64,000 bases of DNA from Dyella nitratireducens (GCF_014642835.1 NZ_BMJA01000001.1:1165102-1229101), one strand, 5' to 3'; numbered from the stretch's first letter, positions 1-9,170 are shown. Numbers and translations are program-made. The notes: generated by a model from the letters alone, not told the origin.

Positions 1-1
1 C

Positions 2-232
2 GCATCGGCGGCGGCACACGTCGGCATTACTCGTCCGCCGCTGGGACCCTTGCTTGCAAGCGGAGCATTTCGTATATCGCTCGTGCTGTCGATGTTGATG
101 GGTGTTGTCGCCTTGTGGCGTTTGATACCGCGGGTCGATGCACGGCGGATTCGCATCGGCAGTGCGTGTGTGGCAGTGGCCGTAGTGATGGCGGTGGTGT
201 TCGGCATAGCCACTACTTTGGTCAGCGCCTGA
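2..232 (+). CDS. C-terminal end of an unidentified membrane protein (cut by window edge)
   Basis: The frame is open from the left edge to a TGA at 230-232, giving about 76 codons. The visible part holds two hydrophobic stretches (around FRISLVLSMLMGVVALW and ACVAVAVVMAVVFGIATTLV) separated by a short basic loop, PRVDARRIRIG. This is typical of the end of a polytopic inner-membrane protein. A TTG at 50 could serve as a start, but the frame has no stop before it, so a longer gene beginning outside the window is more likely. The family is not recognisable from this fragment. A REP pair begins six bases after the stop. Confidence 0.5.
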   Translation, partial: ASAAAHVGITRPPLGPLLASGAFRISLVLSMLMGVVALWRLIPRVDARRIRIGSACVAVAVVMAVVFGIATTLVSA

Positions 233-237
233 GATAC

Positions 238-309
238 GTAGGTTGGGGTGCAAACCCCAACATCGGGCGGCGTGTAGATGGCAATGTTGGGGTTTGCACC
301 CCAACCTAC
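238..309. repeat. GTAG-headed REP pair (copy 1)
   Basis: Each arm has a GTAG head, then a perfect 8-bp stem GTTGGGGT/ACCCCAAC closed by a GCAA tetraloop; the right arm is the same unit in inverse orientation, ending CTAC. The arms are separated by about 25 variable bases. The GTAG head plus hairpin is the hallmark of REP elements mobilised by RAYT (Y1-type) transposases. It lies between the left-edge gene and the 3' end of tkt. Confidence 0.9.
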
Positions 310-323
310 GATTTCTCGCAAGC

Positions 324-347
324 ACCCTCTCCCTGGCGGGAGAGGGT
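324..347 (-). terminator. Hairpin downstream of tkt
   Basis: A perfect 10-bp inverted repeat, ACCCTCTCCC / GGGAGAGGGT, with loop TGGC, lies 12 bases beyond the tkt stop. There is no clear T-run, so it may be a repeat-derived palindrome (similar CCCTCTCC/GGAGAGGG hairpins occur at 13902-13926) that acts as a weak terminator or 3' stabiliser. Confidence 0.5.
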
Positions 348-359
348 ATCCGTGATATC

Positions 360-2354
360 TCAGCCTATGACCTTCTTCACCGCGTCCACCACATGCGACA
401 CGGTGAAACCGAAGTGCTCGAACAAGGCCGGCGCGGGTGCCGATGCACCGAAGGTGGTCATGCCCACCACGTCGCCATCCAGGCCCACGTACTTGCGCCA
501 GAAATCGGCACTGGCCGCTTCTACCGCCACGCGCGCGCGGCACCAGCCGGGCAACACGCCTTCGCGGTATTCCAGCGGCTGGGCGTCGAACACTTCATTG
601 CAGGGCATCGACACCACACGCACCGGCACGTTCTGCTGCGCCAGCGTGCGCGCCGCTTCCATGGCGAGCTCCACTTCGGAGCCGGTGGCGATCAGGATCG
701 CCTTGAACTTGGTATCCGCCGGCTCGAACAGCACGTAGCCACCGCGCTTGATGTCGGCCAGCTGCTGCGCCGTGCGCTGCTGATGCTTGAGCGTCTGGCG
801 CGAGAAGATCAGGCACGAAGGACCATGCTTGTGCTCAATCGCCACCTTCCATGACACCGCCGACTCCACGGCATCGCACGGACGCCACACGCGATTGTTC
901 GGGATCAGACGCAGCGTCGCCAGATGTTCCACCGGCTGGTGTGTGGGACCGTCCTCGCCCAGGCCGATCGAATCATGCGTGTACACGCGGATCACGTGCG
1001 CGGGAATCAGCGCACTCATGCGCACCGCATTGCGCGCATAGTCGGAGAACACCAGGAAGGTGCCGTCATACGGTATAAAGCCGCCGTGCAGTGCCAGGCC
1101 GTTGGCAATTGCGCTCATGCCGAATTCGCGCACACCGTAATGCACGTAGTTGCCGTCGGGACCGGTGACGCTCTTGCTGCCCTTCCACATGGTGAGGTTG
1201 GAGCCGGCGAGATCCGCGGAGCCGCCGATCATTTCCGGCAGCAGCGGGCCGAACGCATCCAGCGCCATCTGCGACGCCTTGCGCGAGGCGACGTCCGGGC
1301 CATCGGCGTTGACTTTGTCGACGTACGCCTGCGACTGCTTGGCCCAATCGGCCGGCAGTTCGCCTGCCGTGCGGCGGTGGAATTCCGCGGCGAGTTCCGG
1401 ATAAGCGGCTTCGTACTTGGCGAAAAGTTCGTTCCACCGCTGCTCGCGTTCGGCGCCGATCTTTTTCTTGTCCCATGCGGCGTAGATCTCTTGCGGGATT
1501 TCGAAAGGAGGGTGACGCCAATCGAGCTCATCGCGTGCAGCCGCGACTTCATCCTTGCCGAGCGCAGCACCGTGCGATTCTTCCTTACCCTGCTTGTGCG
1601 GCGCGCCGAAGCCGATGATGGTCTTGCAGCAGATCAGGGTGGGCTTTTCGCTCTGTGCAGTGGCGGCGGCAATCGCTTTCTTCACCGCTTCGGCGTCATG
1701 GCCGTCCACGGCGCGGATCACGTTCCAGCCGTAGGCTTCGAAACGCTTCGGCGTGTCGTCGGTAAACCAGCCTTCTACTTCGCCGTCGATGGAGATGTTG
1801 TTGTCGTCATAGACCGCAACCAGCTTGCCCAGCTTCCACGTGCCCGCCAGCGAAGCAGCTTCGTGCGACACGCCTTCCATCATGCAGCCGTCGCCCATGA
1901 ACACGAAGGTATGGTGATCGACGATGGTATGGTCCGGACGATTAAAGTGCTGGGCGAGCAGCTTTTCCGCCAGTGCAAAACCGACCGAATTGGCGAAGCC
2001 CTGACCGAGCGGGCCGGTGGTGGTCTCCACGCCTGGCGTTTCGCTCGCTTCCGGGTGGCCTGCCGTCTTGGAATGCAGCTGGCGGAAGCGCTTGAGCTCC
2101 GCCATCGGCAGATCGAAGCCAGTCAGGTGCAACAGCGCGTACTGCAACATCGAACCGTGGCCGTTGGAGAGCACGAAGCGGTCGCGGTTGGGCCACTTCG
2201 GGTTGACCGGGTTGAACTTCAGGTAGTCGTTCCACAGCACTTCGGCGATGTCGGCCATGCCCATCGGCATGCCGGGGTGGCCGGACTTGGCTGCCTCCAC
2301 GGCATCCATGGCTAGGGCGCGGACGGCGTTGGCGAGTTCGCGGCGAGATGTCAT
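360..2354 (-). CDS. tkt: Transketolase
   Basis: A 664-residue protein of normal family length. Transketolase moves two-carbon ketol units between sugar phosphates in the non-oxidative pentose phosphate pathway, using thiamine diphosphate in the cytoplasm. The N-terminal TPP domain has the GDGCMMEG motif (about residues 154-161) and the early SGHPG segment. The pyrimidine-binding domain begins near [11 protein letters not shown], and a C-terminal transketolase domain follows. The ATG at 2354 is preceded by GGAG at a spacing of 9. An upstream in-frame start (2387) would add 11 residues unlike the family. Downstream lies a hairpin and a REP pair. A perfect 13-bp palindrome sits 29 bases upstream of the start. 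Confidence 0.97.
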   Translation of the reverse strand: MTSRRELANAVRALAMDAVEAAKSGHPGMPMGMADIAEVLWNDYLKFNPVNPKWPNRDRFVLSNGHGSMLQYALLHLTGFDLPMAELKRFRQLHSKTAGHPEASETPGVETTTGPLGQGFANSVGFALAEKLLAQHFNRPDHTIVDHHTFVFMGDGCMMEGVSHEAASLAGTWKLGKLVAVYDDNNISIDGEVEGWFTDDTPKRFEAYGWNVIRAVDGHDAEAVKKAIAAATAQSEKPTLICCKTIIGFGAPHKQGKEESHGAALGKDEVAAARDELDWRHPPFEIPQEIYAAWDKKKIGAEREQRWNELFAKYEAAYPELAAEFHRRTAGELPADWAKQSQAYVDKVNADGPDVASRKASQMALDAFGPLLPEMIGGSADLAGSNLTMWKGSKSVTGPDGNYVHYGVREFGMSAIANGLALHGGFIPYDGTFLVFSDYARNAVRMSALIPAHVIRVYTHDSIGLGEDGPTHQPVEHLATLRLIPNNRVWRPCDAVESAVSWKVAIEHKHGPSCLIFSRQTLKHQQRTAQQLADIKRGGYVLFEPADTKFKAILIATGSEVELAMEAARTLAQQNVPVRVVSMPCNEVFDAQPLEYREGVLPGWCRARVAVEAASADFWRKYVGLDGDVVGMTTFGASAPAPALFEHFGFTVSHVVDAVKKVIG

Positions 2355-2382
2355 CAGCGGTTTCTCCAGGGGCAGGCGCAAA

Positions 2383-2395
2383 GACAATTATTGTC
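2383..2395. promoter_or_regulatory. Perfect palindrome upstream of tkt
   Basis: GACAAT-T-ATTGTC is a perfect 6+1+6 palindrome 29 bases upstream of the tkt ATG, in an AT-rich spot of otherwise GC-rich DNA. Its position suits an operator for a dimeric repressor, but no regulator is identifiable. Chance occurrence cannot be excluded. Confidence 0.35.
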
Positions 2396-2600
2396 GCCGA
2401 TCGTCCGCTGTCTGTCGTCCAATGCCGACATCCCTCTGATTTCACGGCTTAAACCTGGCCTTAACTTCTTCCCTGGCCAGGGAAGATTCTCTGCATCACT
2501 CCCTTCTAATACCGCTGCTGCGCCTCGCAGCCGTTCCCCCGAACGCCTCTCCCCACGACGTTCGGATTCGGAAACACAAAAGACAAAACGGAGTTTTTCC

Positions 2601-3374
2601 ATGCGCAAGATCCTTCTCTCTGCGGCAATAGCCGCTGCGGGCCTCATTGCCCTTCCCGCTTTTGCCCAAAACAGCTCGGGCTATCTACCAACGCAGACCA
2701 TCAGTTCCAATAGCGCAAGCACACCCCTGATGCCCGTGGCGCAGGGCTATTTGCCTACTCAAACGATCGGCTCCGGCAACTGGTTCATCGATGCCGGTGT
2801 CGGCCGCACCGGTAGCTCCACCAGCGGCGGCTTCGGCTCCAACCTGAGCGGTGATTTCAACTTCGGTAAAAGCCAGCGCGGCCGCAAGACGGGTTACGAC
2901 CTGGTTGGCGGCTATCGATGGAAACTCGGCCCGAACCTGGCGCTGGGCCTGGAAGCCGGCTATGCGGATCTCGGCAACTTCAAGCTCCAGAACACCTTCA
3001 ACGGCGACAAGATCGACCAGACCTCGACGACCCAGGCGCTGCACGGCTGGCTACTGGGTGCGAACGGCCGCATCAATCTGGCCACTGCGTGGTATCTGTC
3101 GGCGCGTGGCGGCTTCTTCCACGCCAACGATTACAACCACATCTATGACAACGTCGACCAGAACCTCGGCGAATTCACCACCACCAAGGCCGGCCGCAAT
3201 GGCTGGTACGCCGGCGTAGGCACCGGCTGGGATATCGACGAGCACTGGGGCGTTGGCCTGAGCTACGACTACTACCACGCCAATGCCGGCAGGGTGCGAC
3301 TTGCCGACCAGCAAATCGCAACGCTCAAACGTTCCACCAGCATCCTTTCGCTTACCGGCGAATATCGATTTTGA
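2601..3374 (+). CDS. Outer-membrane beta-barrel protein
   Basis: 257 residues. The ATG at 2601 follows a CGGAG ribosome site by 7 bases and gives a classical signal peptide (MRKILLSAAIAAAGLIALPAFA, cut after AFA). The mature N-terminus carries two copies of GYLPTQTI separated by a Ser/Asn-rich linker, then a barrel of alternating aromatic/Gly strands (GYDLVGGYRWKLG, LGLEAGYADLG, WYLSARGGFFHA, WYAGVGTGWDI) ending in the outer-membrane signal-like ...LTGEYRF with terminal Phe. This is the OmpA/OmpW-like small porin or opacity-protein fold; substrate unknown. The next gene encodes a related barrel, so the two look like a diverged tandem duplication, each with its own leader and hairpin. Confidence 0.85.
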   Translation: MRKILLSAAIAAAGLIALPAFAQNSSGYLPTQTISSNSASTPLMPVAQGYLPTQTIGSGNWFIDAGVGRTGSSTSGGFGSNLSGDFNFGKSQRGRKTGYDLVGGYRWKLGPNLALGLEAGYADLGNFKLQNTFNGDKIDQTSTTQALHGWLLGANGRINLATAWYLSARGGFFHANDYNHIYDNVDQNLGEFTTTKAGRNGWYAGVGTGWDIDEHWGVGLSYDYYHANAGRVRLADQQIATLKRSTSILSLTGEYRF

Positions 3375-3380
3375 GCATCC

Positions 3381-3412
3381 GGGATGAGCGGCACTTTGTG
3401 TCCGCTCATCCC
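3381..3412 (+). terminator. Hairpin after the first barrel gene
   Basis: An 11-bp perfect inverted repeat, GGGATGAGCGG / CCGCTCATCCC, with a 10-base loop begins six bases after the stop codon. No strong T-run follows, so termination strength is uncertain. Confidence 0.6.
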
Positions 3413-3583
3413 TTCGTACACGTAGTCTTAATCAACTCTTAATATTGAACTGATCGGTATTGAATCTATCGGACGCGTCCTCATCTCATGGCTACGCACG
3501 CACAAGCATGCGTACGGGGCAGTCGGCTTCCCCCTCTAGTGCCGACCCGCCCCGATCAAAAAAAGCATGACAAGGAGTACTCC

Positions 3584-4177
3584 ATGAAGAAGACGCTGTT
3601 TGCTGTTGCCCTGGCCGTTGCGGGCTTTGCCGCCGTTCCCGCCGCTTTCGCCCAGAGCGCCTCCACCCCGACAGCCCAACAGGGCTGGTATATCGATGGC
3701 GACATCGGTTATGGCCAGATCAACAAGGGCCCATATGATTCCAAGGGTGATGCCATTGGCGGCATCAAGGGCGGTTACCGCTTCGCGATCAATCCCGAGA
3801 TGTCGGTTGGCGTGGAAGCCGGTTACCAGTACCTGGGCCGCATCGATGCGCGTTATTCGAATGATTCCTCGCTCCGTTCCAAGCTGTACGGCCCGACGCT
3901 CGGCGCGAACCTGCGCTACAACTTCACACCCAAGTGGTACGGCGAAGTACGTGGCGGCGCCTTCTACGCGCAAGGCCAGGGCCTGACCGACAGTTACAAC
4001 TCGAGCTACCAGCGCTTCGATCGCACCCGCTACTACGCTGGTGTGGGCGTGGGTTACAACCTCACGCAGAACTGGAGCGTGGGCGTGAACTACAACTATT
4101 ACGACGGCTCCAACCGCAACCATGGGGTACAGCTGCAGACCAATGCGTACACGGCGTCGGTGGAATATCGCTTCTAA
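3584..4177 (+). CDS. Outer-membrane beta-barrel protein (paralogue)
   Basis: 197 residues, starting at the ATG at 3584 behind AAGGAG (spacing 8). The signal peptide is MKKTLFAVALAVAGFAAVPAAFA. The mature chain has alternating strands typical of an eight-stranded barrel (GWYIDGDIGYGQ, GGIKGGYRFAI, VGVEAGYQYLG, WYGEVRGGAFYAQ, YYAGVGVGYNLTQNWSVGVNYNYYD) and ends ...ASVEYRF, with the terminal Phe used for BAM-dependent insertion. It resembles the preceding gene in strand spacing but lacks the GYLPTQTI repeats. Function unknown; an adhesion, porin or structural role are all possible. A strong bidirectional terminator follows. Confidence 0.85.
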   Translation: MKKTLFAVALAVAGFAAVPAAFAQSASTPTAQQGWYIDGDIGYGQINKGPYDSKGDAIGGIKGGYRFAINPEMSVGVEAGYQYLGRIDARYSNDSSLRSKLYGPTLGANLRYNFTPKWYGEVRGGAFYAQGQGLTDSYNSSYQRFDRTRYYAGVGVGYNLTQNWSVGVNYNYYDGSNRNHGVQLQTNAYTASVEYRF

Positions 4178-4198
4178 TAAAACGTGGTACCAGCTCCA

Positions 4199-4230
4199 AC
4201 AAAAAGAGCGCCCTATGGCGCTCTTTTTGT
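4199..4230. terminator. Bidirectional rho-independent terminator
   Basis: A 14-bp perfect stem (ACAAAAAGAGCGCC / GGCGCTCTTTTTGT, loop CTAT) gives a T-run on both strands. It separates the barrel gene from the convergent aldolase gene. Confidence 0.93.
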
Positions 4231-4258
4231 TTATGCACGGATCGTAGTGGCTAAACGA

Positions 4259-5263
4259 TCAGCCCTTCCACTGCCCCAGCGCGGCCAGGCCGTTGTCCTT
4301 GGCGCGTGCATGGACGACTTTCTGCGCTTCAGCGACATTGGTCTTCAAATCCTTCGACCACAGCTTGAGCGCGGCCTGCTGCATGGCACGGCCGTAGGAG
4401 AACGACAGCGGCCACGGATGCGGCCCCATGCGGTTCATCGCATTGAGGTGGGCGGTGGACTGTTCGTCGGTCTGGCCGCCGGAGAGGAACACGATGCCCG
4501 GCAGCGTGGCCGGCACGGTGGTCTTCAGCACGCGCACGGTGGCTTCGGCCACTTCCTCGACATCGACTTGTTCATCCGCGTCCTTACCCGGAATCACCAT
4601 GCTGACCTTCAGGATGGTGCCTTCCAGCAGCACGTTCTGCTCATACAAGGCATTGAAAAGGCTGCGCAGCACAGCTTCGTGCACTTCATAGCTGACTTCG
4701 ATGCTGTGGTCACCGTCCATGATCACTTCCGGCTCGACCATCGGCACCAGGCCGGCTTCCTGGCACAGCGCCGCATAGCGGGCCAGTGCCTGGGTATTGG
4801 CTTCGATGGCGGTGGAGCTGGGGTTGTCTTCGCTGATGTTGATCACGGCACGCCACTTGGCGAACTGCGCGCCAAGCTTCACGTACTCGGCCAGGCGCTC
4901 GCGCAGGCCATCAAGGCCCTCGGTGATCACATCGCCCGGGAAACCGGCCAACGGCACGGTGCCCTTGTCCACCTTGATGCCCGGGATGATGCCGTTCTTC
5001 TTCATGATCTGGGTAAACGGCACGCCATCCTTGGTGGATTGACGGATCGTTTCGTCGTACAGGATCGCGCCAGAGATGTGCTCGGAGAGGTTCGGCGTGG
5101 TGAGCAGGAGCTCGCGATAGGCGCGGCGGTTCTCTTCCGTATTCTCGATGCCGACCGACTCGAAGCGCTTCTTGATCGTGTTGGTCGATTCATCGATGGC
5201 GATGATGCCCTTGCCGGGGGCCACCATGGCCAGGGCGACGCTCTCGAGATCTTCAATGCTCAT
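4259..5263 (-). CDS. fba: Class I fructose-bisphosphate aldolase
   Basis: 334 residues. It cleaves fructose-1,6-bisphosphate to dihydroxyacetone phosphate and glyceraldehyde-3-phosphate by a Schiff-base mechanism. The eukaryote-type glycolytic aldolase fold is clear: VAPGKGIIAIDEST near the N-terminus, the phosphate-binding KWRAVI segment, the Schiff-base lysine in EGTILKVSM (about Lys219), and the LSGGQTDEQSTAHLNAMN signature. The ATG at 5263 has GGAG at spacing 7; the 13 residues from an upstream in-frame start are not family-like. It is not the DhnA-type FbaB of E. coli. Neighbouring glycolytic genes (pyk, gapA, tkt) suggest a loose central-carbon cluster rather than one operon. Confidence 0.95.
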   Translation of the reverse strand: MSIEDLESVALAMVAPGKGIIAIDESTNTIKKRFESVGIENTEENRRAYRELLLTTPNLSEHISGAILYDETIRQSTKDGVPFTQIMKKNGIIPGIKVDKGTVPLAGFPGDVITEGLDGLRERLAEYVKLGAQFAKWRAVINISEDNPSSTAIEANTQALARYAALCQEAGLVPMVEPEVIMDGDHSIEVSYEVHEAVLRSLFNALYEQNVLLEGTILKVSMVIPGKDADEQVDVEEVAEATVRVLKTTVPATLPGIVFLSGGQTDEQSTAHLNAMNRMGPHPWPLSFSYGRAMQQAALKLWSKDLKTNVAEAQKVVHARAKDNGLAALGQWKG

Positions 5264-5399
5264 GGGACGACTCCGTAAAACTTTGGCGGCGCGAGGCCGC
5301 AAGGGAGGGAGGCCGCCCTAGCGGGCGGTCAAGATGGAAAGCGCGCGATTATAGCCCCAAGCCGTCGTTGGGGCGTTCAGAGCCGGTCTTGGGGGGCGG

Positions 5400-5840
5400 T
5401 CAGGTCTGGCTGTAGCCCGACAGTTTGCAGGGTGCCATCAGCTGCGCGCGCTGGGCGGGGTCGTCGGGAGAATTGAAGGGAACGACGTAGTAAGTAGCGA
5501 CCGGCATGTGATTTTTGTTGGTCAGCGAGGGTCCGTAACGGAAATTGGACACCGCGCTCACCGCCGCTTTGCCGAGGTCGCTCTTCGGCACCATCTTGGC
5601 CACCTGCACGTTCATCGGCACACCGTCGCTGCCAATCGTATAGGTCACCGCGATGCAGCTGGGCTTGTAGATGTTGACGCCGCTGTTGGGCACGTCCACC
5701 GAAACATCGCGGTTGAGCAGAATCCACTGATTGGACAACTGCTCCGGCGCCACCTTTTGCGCCTGCTGGGCCATGGCCGGCATACCGGCTGCCAGCAGGG
5801 CCGCCATGAGCAAGGATGGGGCGAAACGAATCGTGCGCAT
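5400..5840 (-). CDS. Secreted TonB C-terminal-domain-like protein
   Basis: 146 residues. The ATG at 5840 lies behind GGAGG (spacing 7) and starts a signal peptide (MRTIRFAPSLLMAALLAAGMPAMA). The mature region CIAVTYTIGSDGVPMNVQVAKMVP...AAVSAVSNFRYGPS matches the pattern of the TonB/energy-transducer C-terminal fold (beta strand, DG turn, then a helix ending in F-x-x-P/G). Unlike a true TonB it has no proline-rich spacer, and its only hydrophobic segment looks like a cleavable signal. It is therefore probably a soluble periplasmic protein of the family. Its partner is unknown. It sits between fba and pyk with its own leader. Confidence 0.65.
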   Translation of the reverse strand: MRTIRFAPSLLMAALLAAGMPAMAQQAQKVAPEQLSNQWILLNRDVSVDVPNSGVNIYKPSCIAVTYTIGSDGVPMNVQVAKMVPKSDLGKAAVSAVSNFRYGPSLTNKNHMPVATYYVVPFNSPDDPAQRAQLMAPCKLSGYSQT

Positions 5841-5923
5841 GGCGGAACCTCCGATGTAGTTGTGGGGACGTGGCACCAGTCTAGCCAACCCACGCCCATC
5901 CAGCGCGAGTCGGCTTTGCGCTG

Positions 5924-7396
5924 TTACAGATCGCGCAGACTTTCCACCACGCCATCCGCACCCACCGACAGCAGCTTGAGCGTGTTGGTGCCACCGCCCT
6001 TGCCGATGTGGTCGCCATGCGTAAGCACCACGCGGTCGCCTTCTGACAGTTTGCCCGCACCGAACAACTGGCGCACCGCTTCGCGTGCGGAGACGGCCGG
6101 GTTCAAAGTGTCGTGCGTGAATTTCACGGGCTGCACATCGCGCAGCACCAGCATGCGGCGGCGTGCGTCATCAAACGGCGATAGCGCATAGATCGGCACC
6201 GCGCTGCGGTAACGCGACAGCCATTGCGCGGTAGCGCCGGATTCGGTCAATGCCACGATCGCACGCACGCCGATCTCGCTGGCCAGCAGCATCGCCGCCA
6301 GGGCGATAGCCTGGTCGGTGCGATCCAGATGGTGCCCATCTTTGGTGAGTGTTTCCTTCGGCTCAAACTGACGCTCGGCGCCCAGGCAGATACGGCGCAG
6401 CGCGGCCACTGCCTTATCCGGATGCGCGCCCGCGGCCGACTCTTCGGACAACATGACCGCATCCGTGCCGTCGATCACCGCGTTGGCCACATCCAGCACT
6501 TCGGCACGCGTGGGGATCGGTGAGCGCACCATCGATTGCAGCATCTGCGTCGCGGTAATCACGGCGCGATTGCGCTGCACGGTTTCGCGGATGATCTTCT
6601 TCTGCAGGCCCGGCAGTTCGGCGTCACCGATTTCCACGCCGAGGTCGCCACGCGCCACCATCACCACGTCGGACGCATCGATGATTTCGCCAAGCACTGG
6701 AATCGCATCGGCACGCTCGATCTTGGCCACCAGCGATGCGTTGCCGCCAGCTTCCTTAAGCAAGCGGCGCGCAAGATCCATGTCGGCAGCAGAGCGCACG
6801 AACGAGACCGCAAGAAAATCAGCACCGATCTCCGCGGCAAGTTTGATATCCGCCTTGTCCTTGTCGGACAGTGCGTCGACAGACAAGCCACCGCCCTGGC
6901 GATTCAAACCCTTGCGATCGGAAAGACGGCCACCGATCAGCACTTGGCAACGGATTTCGGTACCGACCACTTCAAGCACGGTCAGCGCAACCAGGCCATC
7001 ATCCAGCAGCAGGATGTCGCCCGCGTTCACATCCTTGGGCAAACCCAGATAGCTCACGCCCACCCGCGTGGTATCACCAGGCGCTGCATCAGCGCGGCAA
7101 TCGAGCACGAACGGATCGCCGTCACGCAGCTCGATCGGACCGTTAGCAAAACGCTCCACGCGAATCTTCGGCCCCTGCAGGTCGGCCAGGATGCCTACCT
7201 CGCGACCAACTTTTTCCGCCGCCTTGCGCACCGCCGCCGCGCGCGCGCGGTGATCGTCGGGTTGCCCATGCGAAAGATTGAGGCGTACCACATTGACGCC
7301 TTCGGCAATAATTTTTTCGAGCATGCCGGGCGCATCGGTGGCCGGGCCCAGGGTTGCGACGATCTTGGTACGGCGAGAGTGAGTGTCAGTGGCCAT
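5924..7396 (-). CDS. pyk: Pyruvate kinase
   Basis: 490 residues. It transfers phosphate from phosphoenolpyruvate to ADP in the last step of glycolysis. Typical motifs are present: RRTKIVATLGPAT at the N-terminus, LNLSHG, LADLQGPKIRV, the B domain, the catalytic/metal stretch AKIERADAIP...VMVARGDLGVEIG, TATQMLQSM, and the C-terminal allosteric domain. The chosen ATG (7396) gives the family-like start MATDTHSRRTKIV; no good Shine-Dalgarno is visible before it. The 283 bases upstream hold its promoter, including the palindrome GCAATATTGC and direct repeats of TGCAATAT. Confidence 0.96.
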   Translation of the reverse strand: MATDTHSRRTKIVATLGPATDAPGMLEKIIAEGVNVVRLNLSHGQPDDHRARAAAVRKAAEKVGREVGILADLQGPKIRVERFANGPIELRDGDPFVLDCRADAAPGDTTRVGVSYLGLPKDVNAGDILLLDDGLVALTVLEVVGTEIRCQVLIGGRLSDRKGLNRQGGGLSVDALSDKDKADIKLAAEIGADFLAVSFVRSAADMDLARRLLKEAGGNASLVAKIERADAIPVLGEIIDASDVVMVARGDLGVEIGDAELPGLQKKIIRETVQRNRAVITATQMLQSMVRSPIPTRAEVLDVANAVIDGTDAVMLSEESAAGAHPDKAVAALRRICLGAERQFEPKETLTKDGHHLDRTDQAIALAAMLLASEIGVRAIVALTESGATAQWLSRYRSAVPIYALSPFDDARRRMLVLRDVQPVKFTHDTLNPAVSAREAVRQLFGAGKLSEGDRVVLTHGDHIGKGGGTNTLKLLSVGADGVVESLRDL

Positions 7397-7679
7397 TGCG
7401 CGGAGTTTTGAAATTTGTCGGACGAGACTAGCAGAACACCATGGCTGCACTGCAATATCTTTTTGCGTGCAAACGTATGCAATATTGCGTGCGGCACTGC
7501 CGCAAAGCCAGCATCTGGCGGTTTGGACGGCTAGACGTAAATGGGTTTATCCCATCTGTGCGGCCCACCCCTTCATCGGTCCGGCTGCTTGATCACAGGA
7601 TCGATACCTTCGCGCATGGTCATCGGGACATACCAACGCGCCACGGCGGGCGTCACGAAACTGCCATCTCGTCCGCTTA

Positions 7680-8492
7680 TCAATCATTCTGCAAGGCCAG
7701 ATTCAAAACTTCAGCCAGCCGCCTGCCCGCTTCGCGCAGGCGGCTATCGGCCACCGGCAGCTCAGCATCGACGTAGGCCTGATCAATCTTGTGATTGTTG
7801 GGGTAGATGTCACGCGTGATCTGACAAGACTCTTCCGCCCATTGCGCCGAGGGCTTGTCGAACGGCGCGATCGGCGGCGGCAGCGGGGCAATGCCTTCGG
7901 CGTTGAGCCGCTTGGCATATGCCTTCCAATCCAGGCCGCGTGTACTGAGCAGACCCGAATCCCACACCCTGTGCAGATTCATGCCCTGCCCTTGGAATTG
8001 CACCTGGTAGGCATTGCCGCCGGCATCGTCACGGTAGCCGCCGTGCAGCGGCTGATGAATGTCACCCACGAAGTGCACCACAAACTTGAGTGCCTGCAAC
8101 CTCGCTGCATCCGGCTGGCTGCGATCGCTCAAGATGATGAGGTAATGGGGAATGGCTTCCACCACGCATTGGCCGTTCTTGCAGTCCCGCGGCGGCACGT
8201 ACTTGCAGGACTGATCGCGGAAATCGATGTAGTGCAGTGCGCGTGTTTCCTTCCACAAGTCCTGCTGCTTGGGATCGTTGCGGATCTCGTCCGGCCAGCT
8301 TGCGATATCGGCCAGGGACTTGGTGTGGTCCAGCGCCAGCAGGTGTTCCACTTCCGCTTCAGCCGCCGGGCTTAGATGTCGCTGCGCCAGCTCCGCCACC
8401 ACGCTATGCCCGAGCGGCCCCCATCCATACGCGGCAGGCGCGATGGCCAGGCTGGCGAACAGTGCAGCGGCAAGGCGACGTGCGGAAAGCAT
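7680..8492 (-). CDS. Secreted S1/P1-type zinc nuclease
   Basis: 270 residues with a signal peptide (MLSARRLAAALFASLAIAPAAYG). The mature protein begins with the WGPLGH segment whose Trp and His belong to the trinuclear zinc site. Other ligand motifs follow: DEIRND, HYIDF, VVHFVGDIHQPLHGG and NLHRVWDSG. This family cleaves single-stranded DNA/RNA and 3'-nucleotides outside the cytoplasm. The start at 8492 follows AAGGGA at spacing 7; an in-frame upstream start would place 35 unlikely Cys/Arg-rich residues before the signal. It probably serves nucleic-acid scavenging. Confidence 0.9.
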   Translation of the reverse strand: MLSARRLAAALFASLAIAPAAYGWGPLGHSVVAELAQRHLSPAAEAEVEHLLALDHTKSLADIASWPDEIRNDPKQQDLWKETRALHYIDFRDQSCKYVPPRDCKNGQCVVEAIPHYLIILSDRSQPDAARLQALKFVVHFVGDIHQPLHGGYRDDAGGNAYQVQFQGQGMNLHRVWDSGLLSTRGLDWKAYAKRLNAEGIAPLPPPIAPFDKPSAQWAEESCQITRDIYPNNHKIDQAYVDAELPVADSRLREAGRRLAEVLNLALQND

Positions 8493-8529
8493 GCTGGGGT
8501 CCCTTAGGAAGCAGCACGGAATAATGCCA

Positions 8530-8553
8530 CACGCCTGATGACAATCAGGCGTG
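8530..8553 (-). terminator. Hairpin overlapping the osmC stop codon
   Basis: A perfect 10-bp stem, CACGCCTGAT / ATCAGGCGTG, with loop GACA. The osmC stop codon (8545-8547) lies inside the right arm, so the hairpin forms in the last codons and 3' end of that transcript. No T-run is seen. Confidence 0.55.
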
Positions 8554-9009
8554 ACTGGTATGCACCACCGCTCCCGTCGCGTCGCGCACGCTGACATCCA
8601 CCATCACGCCCTGCCGCACGCTTTCGGTGACGATGCAGAAATCCTCGAACTGGGCCAATGCACGCTCGGCATGTTCGAGTGCGGAAGTCGATTCGGCCAG
8701 TTGCATCTCCACCTGGATGCGCGTGACGCGCAAGCGGCCATGTTCGTTGCGCTCAAGTACCGCGCGTGCCTTGGTCACCAGTTTCTCAGGCGCGTTTTTA
8801 TACTTGCGCAAGGCAAACAGCAGACTGGCGGACAGGCAGTTCGCTACTGCCGCAATGAGCAAGCGGTCTGGGTTAGGCCCCGCCCCGTGACCCAGCGGTG
8901 CGGTTTCATCCGTGGTGATGTCCGGTATGGCGGTGCCATCGAAGCGAACCTTGAACTCGTAGTCACCGGTTTGCTCCAAAGTCAATTCAACCAGCTGCTC
9001 GGCGCTCAT
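8545..9009 (-). CDS. OsmC/Ohr-family peroxide-detoxification protein
   Basis: 154 residues. OsmC-family proteins reduce organic hydroperoxides using two cysteines. Here the first Cys is in AAVANCLSASL (about Cys58) and the second in FEDFCIVTESV (about Cys125), the expected arrangement of two helices carrying the redox pair. The start has GAGG at spacing 7. It is transcribed divergently from gapA. The local set of peroxide genes (tpx at 10767, katB at 50648) fits an oxidative-stress role. Assignment to the Ohr, OsmC or YhfA subgroup is not possible by eye. Confidence 0.85.
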   Translation of the reverse strand: MSAEQLVELTLEQTGDYEFKVRFDGTAIPDITTDETAPLGHGAGPNPDRLLIAAVANCLSASLLFALRKYKNAPEKLVTKARAVLERNEHGRLRVTRIQVEMQLAESTSALEHAERALAQFEDFCIVTESVRQGVMVDVSVRDATGAVVHTSHA

Positions 9010-9170
9010 GACATTTCCTCACTTAAGGACAGTCACGCATCATGCACGATTCCGGGCACACGGACCTTCCCCGGATGAGGGACAGCGCCGGTTCGGGCTA
9101 GAATGCGGGTTTCGGTAGCCCCTCTGGCTGCCGCTTCGCTGCCCCATCATCCTTTGGAGGACGCTGTCTC

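Noticed and set aside
924-2315. Long open frame opposite tkt
   Set aside because: It is a GC-codon shadow of transketolase: Arg/His-rich, no ribosome site, no family resemblance.
9010-9170. HexR operator before gapA
   Set aside because: No TGTAAT-type dyad is visible in the region.
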